Positions 1 to 5,157 of a DNA stretch of 5,157 bases are shown piece after piece. Both the position numbers and the translations under genes were made by a program. Numbering within the stretch: position 1 is the stretch's first letter; every line of letters begins with the position of its first letter. The notes below the pieces were generated by a model. The model was not told the DNA's origin, made no database searches, and saw nothing but the letters and a program-made list of their open reading frames with translations. The stretch is from JBBKWX01 sp037969175 (GTDB lineage: Bacteria > Bacteroidota > Bacteroidia > AKYH767-A > JBBKVM01), in assembly GCA_037969175.1 (NCBI GenBank), contig JBBKWX010000177.1, positions 1-5,157 on the forward strand, written 5' to 3'.

Positions 1-657
1 GCTCAATCCGGAATCTATAAGAGCGGAAACTATTTCAGATATGCTGTGATTCCAGGTTACATCTTTATTCTCTATATCAAGATCTTTATTGGCATATGAA
101 CCTGTGTAGGTCTCGATCACAAGGCCATCGTTGAAGTAGCTGTATTTTATTTTCTTAAATCCATCATCAAACATAAAAACAAAAGGATGAAATTCTACCA
201 ATATCAACTTTCCCATTGGTTTAAGATAATGTGAAATAAGTTCAGCCCAGGTTCCTAGATCAGGCAACCAGATTATGGCGCCGTAACTAATAAAAACGAT
301 ATCAAATTGTTCATTCAAGTTTTGCTTCAGATCATAAATATTGGAGCAAATAAAGTTGCAGCTAACCTTACACTCTTTGGCTAATTCTCTTGCCGCATCA
401 ATTGCTTTATCCGAAAGATCTACAGCTGTAACTTCGGCTCCCATGCGTGCAAGCGAGATGCTGTCCTGCCCAAAATGACATTGAAGATGCAGAATCTTTT
501 TCCCTTTCACATCTCCCAAAAGTGGTAGTTCAATTTGTTTTAAGGATGATCTTCCAAGTATAAAATTTGTATTATCATAAAATTCAGAAACAAGGTGAGC
601 AGAAACGAGACTATTCCATGCATTTTTATTGAGATCAAAAAATTCAGAATTGTCCAT
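1..657 (-). CDS. Class I SAM-dependent methyltransferase, C-terminus cut by window edge
   Basis: The frame is open from the ATG at 655-657 to the left edge, giving 219 residues with no stop, so the C-terminus lies outside. I read a Rossmann-type methyltransferase domain. Motif I is LHLQCHFGQDS (residues 56-66), followed by an acidic residue at the end of strand 2 (AVDLS, Asp80) that should bind the SAM ribose. A motif II-like strand is FDIVFISYG (118-126), followed by IIWLPD, and a motif III-like stretch is LKPMGKLILVE (145-155). These are typical of Methyltransf_11/25-type small-molecule methyltransferases, which I recall as about 270 residues, so perhaps 50 are missing. The protein should be cytoplasmic, with no signal or membrane segment. 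The start is four bases after the stop of the upstream exported-protein gene, with no Shine-Dalgarno, which suggests translational coupling. The substrate cannot be inferred. The fold assignment is firm; the specific function is unknown. Confidence 0.9.
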   Translation of the reverse strand, partial: MDNSEFFDLNKNAWNSLVSAHLVSEFYDNTNFILGRSSLKQIELPLLGDVKGKKILHLQCHFGQDSISLARMGAEVTAVDLSDKAIDAARELAKECKVSCNFICSNIYDLKQNLNEQFDIVFISYGAIIWLPDLGTWAELISHYLKPMGKLILVEFHPFVFMFDDGFKKIKYSYFNDGLVIETYTGSYANKDLDIENKDVTWNHSISEIVSALIDSGLS

Positions 658-661
658 GGTA

Positions 662-1249
662 TTATTGTTTGATCAGATCCATACCCTTCTCTTCATAATC
701 TTCAGGATGAATGCCGTACTTAGTTTTTAATTCCATAAGCTCTGCAAACTGCGGAGTAGTTTTATATGCTGCATACTGCGATCGAATTTGCAGAACACCT
801 GTAAGAATGTGATTGTAATAATTCACCTCTGGGATATTAAAATTTACGATAAGCATATCTTTCTTGCGGATCCTGAACTTTCCCGGTTTGAATGTTAGAT
901 GATGGATCTTGAATCTATGATTACCACCCCCTCCTGTATCCAACACCAGTTTCATTGTGTCTCCTTCATTTATAAAATATAAGATAAGATCATTATATAC
1001 GATGCCTCCTGAAACGGTATAGAGTTTTAATTGTGGATCGTAAAATGAGTTTTGCGCAGACTTTTCATTGCATGAAGTTATATCCTGAAAATGTTCATTC
1101 CATAGTTTGTAGTCTTCACAAAATTCATCAAATTCAATGACATTACCCACTTCATCATACATGGAGAAGCTGAGTTGAACAGTAAAAGAGGGTTGAGCTG
1201 TTACATTGAAAGTAAGTAAACAAAGAAAAAAGTAAAGCAAGATTTTCAT
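662..1249 (-). CDS. Small exported protein of unknown function
   Basis: This 195-residue protein starts at ATG 1247-1249 and ends in TAA. Residues 1-18 form a signal peptide: Lys2, a hydrophobic core (ILLYFFLCLLTF), then VTA before Gln19, where signal peptidase I probably cuts. There is no lipobox and no further membrane segment, so the mature protein of about 177 residues is probably periplasmic or secreted. The mature part is mixed, with aromatic and beta-like stretches, two cysteines (Cys44, Cys60) that could form a disulfide once exported, a flexible glycine run (TGGGG, 105-109), and a basic patch (FRIRKK, 125-130). The C-terminal 35 residues are charged and look helical. I do not recognise a family. 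It lies 68 bases downstream of the dioxygenase-like lipoprotein gene and four bases upstream of the methyltransferase gene, so it is most likely cotranscribed with the latter. The signal peptide and continuous frame make it a real gene. Confidence 0.85.
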   Translation of the reverse strand: MKILLYFFLCLLTFNVTAQPSFTVQLSFSMYDEVGNVIEFDEFCEDYKLWNEHFQDITSCNEKSAQNSFYDPQLKLYTVSGGIVYNDLILYFINEGDTMKLVLDTGGGGNHRFKIHHLTFKPGKFRIRKKDMLIVNFNIPEVNYYNHILTGVLQIRSQYAAYKTTPQFAELMELKTKYGIHPEDYEEKGMDLIKQ

Positions 1250-1266
1250 TGTACAGGTTCCGTTTT

Positions 1267-1300
1267 ATTTATTAATAAATGCAATGCATGAATTAATTAA
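1267..1300. repeat. Cluster of short palindromes upstream of the exported-protein gene
   Basis: The 68-base gap 1250-1317 holds a perfect 14-base palindrome, ATTTATTAATAAAT (1267-1280). It overlaps ATGCA-A-TGCAT (1279-1289) and is followed by AATTAATTAA (1291-1300), which contains overlapping eight-base palindromes. These lie 18 to 51 bases before the start codon, where an operator or promoter would sit. I found no clean match to the Bacteroidota promoter (TTG, then TAnnTTTG). The sequence is almost pure A/T, so chance palindromes are expected; a regulatory role is only a possibility. Confidence 0.3.
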
Positions 1301-1317
1301 ACCGTATTGGGTTCAAA

Positions 1318-1977
1318 TTAATTTGGATAATTGGGAATGTTTAATCCCAAAATAATATCGTGAGATGCAGATAAAACGCCATCAGCTAATTTCGTTTTAA
1401 CGATCCCGGATCCTCCTCTGTTTTCCAGTTTATTTCTTCTTTCCGGAGTGAGTAAAGGATCGTCATCAAAGACCAATTCGTCCGTATAATATTCATCCTG
1501 GATGTCCGCTTCTTTTATCGCAAAATGAATATGGGATGGCAGGACATTATTGGGGTAGGGAGTAGGTTTTATGGTATAGATAGAATATTTTCCATTGATA
1601 TCGCTTCGTACCCAACCTCTTACCCGGCCATGCAAAGTGGTTTGAGTCTGAGACTTTGAATAATACCCTTGCGCATCTGTTTGCCAGTAATACAAGATCA
1701 CATCAGAAGCGGGTGTTTTTTTATCTGATCTGTATATGGTTCCGCTTACTATCAGTTTCTGGCCATCCTCAAACCAAAGAGCGTTTGTATCGACAGCGTT
1801 GATCTCATCCGGAATGCCGGAATACATTAATTCGCATCCATCACAACCACCACCTATTATCTTATTCGTTGTGTTGTCACTATTTCCAGTTGCTTCAAAA
1901 GAGCGGGATTGACATGAGTTAAAAGCCAACAGGATTGTTGGCAAAACAAAAAACACGCTTTTAAAATTTGTTTTCAA
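1318..1977 (-). CDS. Intradiol ring-cleavage dioxygenase-like lipoprotein
   Basis: This is a 219-residue protein. Residues 1-21 form a lipoprotein signal with Cys22 as the probable lipidated residue (FNSC, a loose lipobox), so it should be anchored in the envelope. After a linker and a CDGC pair (Cys45, Cys48), residues about 75-160 match the beta-sandwich catalytic core of protocatechuate/catechol dioxygenases: LIVSGTIY, VILYYWQTDAQGYYS, a GWVRSDINGKYSIYTIKP strand pair, then PYP (Tyr141) and PSHIHF (His149, His151). Tyr141 and the two His correspond to three of the four Fe(III) ligands. The other tyrosine, and the arginine before the HxH motif, are not in their usual places. The tail DDPLLTPERRNKLENRGGSG is typical of a Bacteroidota group. 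The start is TTG (1975-1977): no ATG lies upstream in frame, and the next Met is residue 51, beyond the signal. The substrate is unknown, and no aromatic-degradation genes are nearby. Confidence 0.85.
   Translation of the reverse strand: MKTNFKSVFFVLPTILLAFNSCQSRSFEATGNSDNTTNKIIGGGCDGCELMYSGIPDEINAVDTNALWFEDGQKLIVSGTIYRSDKKTPASDVILYYWQTDAQGYYSKSQTQTTLHGRVRGWVRSDINGKYSIYTIKPTPYPNNVLPSHIHFAIKEADIQDEYYTDELVFDDDPLLTPERRNKLENRGGSGIVKTKLADGVLSASHDIILGLNIPNYPN
1331..1350. repeat. Inverted repeat at the 3' end of the dioxygenase-like gene
   Basis: TTGGGA (1331-1336) and TCCCAA (1345-1350) form a perfect six-base inverted repeat around an eight-base loop, ending about ten bases before the stop codon. 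An RNA hairpin is possible, but no run of U follows in the direction of transcription, so it is not a standard intrinsic terminator. It could weakly attenuate transcription or protect the 3' end of the message, or be chance, since it lies inside codons for the C-terminal residues. Confidence 0.3.
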
Positions 1978-2006
1978 TTTTAAATCCGTTCTAATGGATA
2001 TTAGCT

Positions 2007-3101
2007 TTAAAATGTAAACGTAAATGTGGTTCCTTTATTGACTTCGCTATAAACGGTCACATCTCCGCCCATACTGGTAATTTTGCTTTTTACCAGATAG
2101 AGCCCTATCCCTTTGCTATCCTTATTATCATGAAAAGTTTTATTCAATCCAAAAATTTGATCCTGGACTTTATCAAGATCGAACCCCAGACCATTATCTG
2201 TAAATGTCAGTTGTTTTTTACTATCTGATAGGATTGTTTTGATTGAAATAATCGGAGCGATATCCGGTTTAGCATACTTGACGGAATTTGTAATTAAATT
2301 TAAAAATATGCTTTCTAAATAGAATTTGTTGAATGAGATATTTTCATATGCTGAAAGATCGATATTGAAAACAACATTTGCATTTTCCAGGAGTGAACTA
2401 ATGGATCTTTGTACAGTCTGTATACATTCATAGATATCAACATCTTCAATATGATTTCCGGATTCTTGTCTACTGCTTAGAATCTCCATGTTCTTGTCAA
2501 GGCTTTCTTTTAGTCCTGCGCATGTAGTATCCAGGATATCTAACAAGTCGAGGGAATCTGAATTTGTAATTTCTGATCTGTCTAATAAACTTAAGACTGT
2601 GATCATGTTGCTTACAGGTGATCGCAAGTCGTGGGTAGTAGTGTATGTAAGCTTTTTCAGTTCTTCATTTACTACAGTCAAATTTTGCATTAATGAATTT
2701 CTTTCTTGCTCCAGTTTTTTCTTATGTGTTATATTTTTAGCACTTCCGTATATCAATTTATTTTCCATTAAGGGTGTAGTAGTCCAGGCCAACCATACAA
2801 TATCTCCATTCTTGCATACATATCTGTTTTCATAGTGGACAAGATGTTTTCCCTTCTTTAATTCAGCTCTCAGTTTTAATGTATAATCCCGGTCTTGTGG
2901 ATACATGTAGTTTTCTACCAATGTATTTATAAGTTCAGCTTCTGAATAGCCAAGTATATTACAAACTCCTGAATTCACTTTAAGAAAATAGCCATCAAAA
3001 CTTACAATGCATAAGAAGTCGGGGGATAGATCAAAAAATACTCCTAGGTCAAATGCAGGATCCAAAGTTTGAGATGCGCTAATCATGTTGTATCTATTCA
3101 T
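2007..3101 (-). CDS. Soluble PAS-domain sensor histidine kinase
   Basis: This 364-residue protein has no signal peptide or membrane segment, so it is probably a cytoplasmic sensor. Residues about 20-125 form a PAS domain with its PAC end (SPDFLCIVSFDGYFLKVN near the start, YGSAKNITHKKK at the end). A helical linker (about 126-152) leads into the HisKA dimerisation domain with the phosphoacceptor His157 in THDLRSP. The HATPase domain is complete: N-box with Asn268 and Asn272 (NLITNSVKYA), G1 box DNGLGF (302-307), F-box around IFGLNKTF (316-323), G2 box KGIGLYLVK (330-338), and a final GTTFTFTF strand. It should autophosphorylate His157 and pass the phosphate to a response regulator, but none is encoded here and there is no receiver domain. 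The ATG at 3099-3101 is used; a second ATG at residue 6 is a possible alternative. It begins 38 bases after asnB and ends 29 bases before the lipoprotein gene. The PAS ligand is unknown. Confidence 0.93.
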   Translation of the reverse strand: MNRYNMISASQTLDPAFDLGVFFDLSPDFLCIVSFDGYFLKVNSGVCNILGYSEAELINTLVENYMYPQDRDYTLKLRAELKKGKHLVHYENRYVCKNGDIVWLAWTTTPLMENKLIYGSAKNITHKKKLEQERNSLMQNLTVVNEELKKLTYTTTHDLRSPVSNMITVLSLLDRSEITNSDSLDLLDILDTTCAGLKESLDKNMEILSSRQESGNHIEDVDIYECIQTVQRSISSLLENANVVFNIDLSAYENISFNKFYLESIFLNLITNSVKYAKPDIAPIISIKTILSDSKKQLTFTDNGLGFDLDKVQDQIFGLNKTFHDNKDSKGIGLYLVKSKITSMGGDVTVYSEVNKGTTFTFTF

Positions 3102-3139
3102 TTAAAAAAGCTGATTTAATTTTAAACTGGGTTTTGTTC

Positions 3140-4807
3140 TTATTTGTAGCCATCCTTATGGATAGCTTTAACTGCTCTTCCCGAGGGATCGTTAGTATTT
3201 TGAAATGAAGCATCCCATGCAAGAGCCTCAGGAGTACTGCATGCAACTGATTTTACGGACGGTACGCACATTGCTGCCGAATCCGAAGGAAACAATTCTG
3301 AAAAGATAGTTCTATATCTGTATTCTTCCTTGCTCATCGGAGTATTTATCGGGAATCTAAACTCAGCATTTTTCATTTCTTCATCACTCACCTTTTCCTG
3401 AGCAACTGCTTTCAGTGAATCTATCCAGCTGTATCCAACCCCATCAGAAAATTGTTCTTTTTGTCTCCAGGCAATGCTTTCGGGCAAATAATCTTCAAAT
3501 GTTTTCCGGAGGATCCATTTTTCCATTTTCTCCGGACCGGCCATTTTATCTTTGGGATTTAAGCGCATGGCTACATCCATAAATTCTTTATCCAGAAATG
3601 GAACTCTACCCTCAATGCCCCATGCGGCTAGCGATTTGTTGGCTCTCAAACAATCGTACAAATGTAATTTGTTTAGTTTACGAACGGTTTCCTCATGGAA
3701 AGATTTTGCATCCGGCGCTTTATGGAAATATAAATATCCACCAAAGATCTCATCTGCTCCTTCGCCTGAAAGTACCATTTTTATTCCCATCGACTTGATG
3801 ACACGGGCAAGTAAATACATTGGCGTTGAGGCTCTGATCGTTGTCACATCATATGTTTCCAGATGATAGATAACATCGCGTATAGCATCCAACCCTTCCT
3901 GTACCGTAAAGTTCACTTCGTGGTGGATGGAGCCTATATGCTCAGCAGCTTTTTTTGCTGCCGCCAGATCCGGTGAGCCAACCAGACCTACCGCAAAGGA
4001 ATGCAGCTGTGGATACCAGGCTTGTTGCGTATCTTCTGTTTCGATTCTTTTGGCTGCGTACTTTTTTGTTATTGCCGAGATGATAGAGGAATCTAATCCG
4101 CCAGAGAGCAAGACACCGTAAGGCACATCCGACATTAATTGTCTGTGAACAGCATCCTCAAGAGCTTTACGCAAATCGGCAGTATCGCTTACATTATTCT
4201 TTACATTTTCATAATCAGTCCATTCGCGTTCATACCATTTCTGAAGATCCAAACTTTCTTTGCTATACAGATAATGGCCGGGAGGAAATTCCCTGATCTT
4301 ATTACAAACTCCTTCAAGTGCCTTTAACTCAGAAGCAACATAAAAATTTCCATTGCTATCCCAACCCATATACAATGGAATGATACCCATATGGTCTCTG
4401 GCGATCAGGTAAATATCATTCAGCTTATCATAGAGTGCAAAGGCAAAAATACCATTCAATTCATCAATAAATCCTGCTCCTTTTTGTTGGTACAATGCTA
4501 ATATAACCTCACAATCAGAATGTGTTTGAAATTCAAAATCAGGCACCGTTTTTTCAAGATCCTTATGATTGTAGATCTCTCCATTTACTGCAAGCACAAG
4601 GTTCCTGTCTTTGCTGTACAAAGGCTGGCCTCCGGAAGAAGGATCAACAATGGCAAGCCTTTCGTGAGAAAGGATAACTTTCTCATCGCTGTAGATGCCT
4701 GACCAATCAGGACCACGATGTCTTATCTTTTTTGACATCTCCAACACGCCCGGTCTGATAACCGAAGCCGTTGTATTGTTGCAAAAAACACCAATTATTC
4801 CACACAT
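3140..4807 (-). CDS. asnB: Asparagine synthetase B, glutamine-hydrolysing
   Basis: This enzyme makes asparagine from aspartate, glutamine and ATP, giving glutamate, AMP and PPi, in the cytoplasm. I start it at ATG 4805-4807, because this gives Met-Cys-Gly: after Met removal the N-terminal Cys is the glutaminase nucleophile. A TTG nine bases further out would bury that Cys and is rejected. From this start it is 555 residues, close to E. coli AsnB (554 by recollection). The glutaminase domain (about 2-190) shows RHRGPD, HERLAIVD, NGEIYNH (75-81) and SDCEVILALYQ. The synthetase domain shows the PP-loop SGGLDSS (235-241), SGEGADEIFGGY (347-358) and EGRVPFLD (399-406). The C-terminal tail, with VKSVACSTPEALAWD and DPSGRAV, is characteristic of AsnB. 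All key motifs are intact, so it should be active. No Shine-Dalgarno precedes it; a 16-base inverted repeat lies just upstream of the start. It is probably the first gene of the leftward cluster. Confidence 0.97.
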   Translation of the reverse strand: MCGIIGVFCNNTTASVIRPGVLEMSKKIRHRGPDWSGIYSDEKVILSHERLAIVDPSSGGQPLYSKDRNLVLAVNGEIYNHKDLEKTVPDFEFQTHSDCEVILALYQQKGAGFIDELNGIFAFALYDKLNDIYLIARDHMGIIPLYMGWDSNGNFYVASELKALEGVCNKIREFPPGHYLYSKESLDLQKWYEREWTDYENVKNNVSDTADLRKALEDAVHRQLMSDVPYGVLLSGGLDSSIISAITKKYAAKRIETEDTQQAWYPQLHSFAVGLVGSPDLAAAKKAAEHIGSIHHEVNFTVQEGLDAIRDVIYHLETYDVTTIRASTPMYLLARVIKSMGIKMVLSGEGADEIFGGYLYFHKAPDAKSFHEETVRKLNKLHLYDCLRANKSLAAWGIEGRVPFLDKEFMDVAMRLNPKDKMAGPEKMEKWILRKTFEDYLPESIAWRQKEQFSDGVGYSWIDSLKAVAQEKVSDEEMKNAEFRFPINTPMSKEEYRYRTIFSELFPSDSAAMCVPSVKSVACSTPEALAWDASFQNTNDPSGRAVKAIHKDGYK

Positions 4808-4810
4808 ATA

Positions 4811-4826
4811 TATCAATCAATTGATA
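4811..4826. promoter_or_regulatory. Inverted repeat immediately upstream of the asnB start
   Basis: TATCAAT (4811-4817), a two-base centre CA, and ATTGATA (4820-4826) form a perfect 7+7 inverted repeat ending three bases before the asnB ATG. As DNA it resembles a compact operator for a dimeric repressor. As RNA it could form a six-pair hairpin with a UUGA loop over the translation initiation region. There is no experimental or family support, and the region is AT-rich, so this is a candidate only. Confidence 0.35.
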
Positions 4827-4844
4827 AAATAACTCAAACAATGC

Positions 4845-4862
4845 TATTATCTACTAATAATA
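4845..4862. repeat. AT-only inverted repeat in the asnB upstream region
   Basis: TATTAT (4845-4850) and ATAATA (4857-4862) are perfect inverted arms around the six bases CTACTA. It lies 38-55 bases before the asnB start codon. It is made only of A and T in the arms and so could well be chance. It is listed because it is one of three such repeats in the 192-base gap. Confidence 0.2.
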
Positions 4863-4873
4863 AACAAATAAAT

Positions 4874-4903
4874 TTAATTTGAAACAGGATCAAAAAAATA
4901 CAT
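4874..4903 (-). CDS. Possible nine-residue leader ORF upstream of asnB
   Basis: ATG at 4901-4903 opens a nine-codon frame, MYFFDPVSN, ending in TAA at 4874-4876, 66 bases before the asnB start. It is preceded by AAAGGAG (4911-4917) seven bases before the ATG, the best Shine-Dalgarno in the window; the other starts show none or only a weak GGA. The last sense codon is for asparagine, the product of the downstream enzyme, which hints at a leader peptide. Against this, there is only one Asn codon and no clear terminator hairpin between it and asnB. It may be a chance ORF. Confidence 0.25.
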   Translation of the reverse strand: MYFFDPVSN

Positions 4904-4910
4904 ATCACAA

Positions 4911-4917
4911 CTCCTTT
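4911..4917 (-). promoter_or_regulatory. Strong Shine-Dalgarno-like AAAGGAG
   Basis: Read on the minus strand this is AAAGGAG, complementary to the 3' end of 16S rRNA, at ideal spacing (seven bases) from the ATG of the nine-codon ORF. It is too far (about 100 bases) from the asnB ATG to serve it. Bacteroidota rarely rely on such sites, so its presence in a leader region stands out. Confidence 0.35.
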
Positions 4918-4922
4918 GTTCT

Positions 4923-4945
4923 TTACAGGGATCTTTCTTCTGTAA
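4923..4945. repeat. Inverted repeat TTACAG-N11-CTGTAA
   Basis: TTACAG (4923-4928) and CTGTAA (4940-4945) are perfect six-base arms around eleven bases. The repeat lies about midway in the gap between the NTF2-like gene and asnB. It could be a transcription-factor site for asnB or a hairpin at the 3' end of the NTF2-like transcript. It lacks a following U-run (on the minus strand, A-rich sequence follows), so it is not a standard terminator. Confidence 0.3.
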
Positions 4946-4999
4946 GTGTGTGGAAATAAATCTTTTACTAATTAATAAGTTGAGCCGCTGAGATTGATC

Positions 5000-5157
5000 T
5001 TAGGACATAAAATTTTCCAAATTTTTCATCGCATACAAACCTACTCTCCTTCTCATAAAAGGCATCCATCCAAACAGTTTACCATTAATCCCCAGTGCTT
5101 GACCTGCCCATTTATGAAAGTCAAACTGATCATAATGCTCTATGATCTTTTGATCCT
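5000..5157 (-). CDS. NTF2/SnoaL-like protein, C-terminal fragment at window edge
   Basis: The final 51 codons of a minus-strand gene are visible, ending at TAA 5000-5002; the start lies beyond the right edge. The fragment begins DQKIIEHYDQFDFHKWAGQA and continues with LGWMPFMRRRVG-like sequence (LFGWMPFMRRR), ending KNLENFMS. The pattern 'DGKIxEHxDxFDFxxWxxxALG...GWxPFxxxxV' matches the last strand and C-terminal extension of a family annotated as nuclear transport factor 2 / SnoaL-like (ketosteroid-isomerase fold) proteins in many bacteria. These are small soluble proteins of about 150 residues; the activity of this subgroup is generally not established. It is in the same direction as asnB but separated by 192 bases, so it is probably a separate transcription unit. 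The fold call rests on a short stretch recognised by eye. Confidence 0.7.
   Translation of the reverse strand, partial: DQKIIEHYDQFDFHKWAGQALGINGKLFGWMPFMRRRVGLYAMKNLENFMS

Noticed and set aside
1331..1350. Intrinsic terminator at the end of the lipoprotein gene
   Set aside because: The stem is only six pairs, lies inside the coding sequence and is not followed by a U-run.
1318..1977. Assigning this protein as a catechol or protocatechuate dioxygenase of aromatic degradation
   Set aside because: One Tyr ligand and the Arg are not in place, the protein is a lipoprotein, and no catabolic genes are nearby; only the fold is supported.
2488..2835. Plus-strand open frame of 115 codons opposite the histidine kinase
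   Set aside because: It is fully antisense to a complete, motif-rich kinase gene, and its translation is low-complexity and Ser/Phe/Val-rich with no recognisable domain.
3552..4702. Several plus-strand open frames of 60-104 codons opposite asnB
   Set aside because: All are antisense to conserved asnB codons, with no family resemblance; they are shadows of the real frame.
4808..4816. TTG at 4814-4816 as the start of asnB
   Set aside because: It would place three residues before the catalytic Cys, which must be N-terminal in this enzyme class; an ATG lies exactly where needed.
4808..4999. A sigma-A promoter (TTG and TAnnTTTG) for asnB
   Set aside because: Only partial matches were found, such as TAAATTTA on the minus strand, without a properly spaced TTG; not reported as a feature.
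1..5157. Defence system, mobile element, CRISPR array or RNA gene
   Set aside because: I found no nuclease, transposase or integrase motifs, no regularly spaced repeats and no tRNA-like or rRNA sequence on either strand.

Overview
This AT-rich window has every recognisable gene on the minus strand, so transcription runs from right to left. It looks like a piece of a Bacteroidota chromosome. The intact genes mostly start without a Shine-Dalgarno sequence. The secreted proteins have short signals ending in a 'TAQ'-type site or a loose lipobox. The dioxygenase-like lipoprotein, the methyltransferase and the soluble PAS histidine kinase are all of types I recognise from that phylum. No mobile element, tRNA, rRNA or CRISPR array is visible.

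Layout in transcription order: (1) the C-terminal 51 codons of an NTF2/SnoaL-like protein (5000-5157, cut by the right edge); (2) a 192-base intergenic region (4808-4999) with three short inverted repeats and a nine-codon ORF behind a strong Shine-Dalgarno; (3) a full-length glutamine-dependent asparagine synthetase, asnB (3140-4807), whose correct start is the ATG that places Cys at position 2; (4) a soluble PAS histidine kinase with no response regulator beside it (2007-3101); (5) a lipoprotein of the intradiol-dioxygenase fold with an apparent TTG start and a non-canonical metal site (1318-1977); (6) an unrecognised small exported protein (662-1249); (7) a class I SAM-dependent methyltransferase (1-657, C-terminus cut by the left edge), starting four bases after the stop of gene 6.

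The five genes from asnB leftwards are co-directional with gaps of 38, 29, 68 and 4 bases and no convincing terminator between them, so they could be one operon or two (a break is most plausible in the 68-base gap at 1250-1317). They share no obvious pathway: asnB is amino-acid biosynthesis, the kinase is signalling, and the next two are envelope proteins. The closest coupling is between the exported protein and the methyltransferase. I see no clear novel system. The points most worth a second look are the leader region of asnB, the altered ligand set of the dioxygenase-like lipoprotein, and the tightly coupled unknown-protein/methyltransferase pair.
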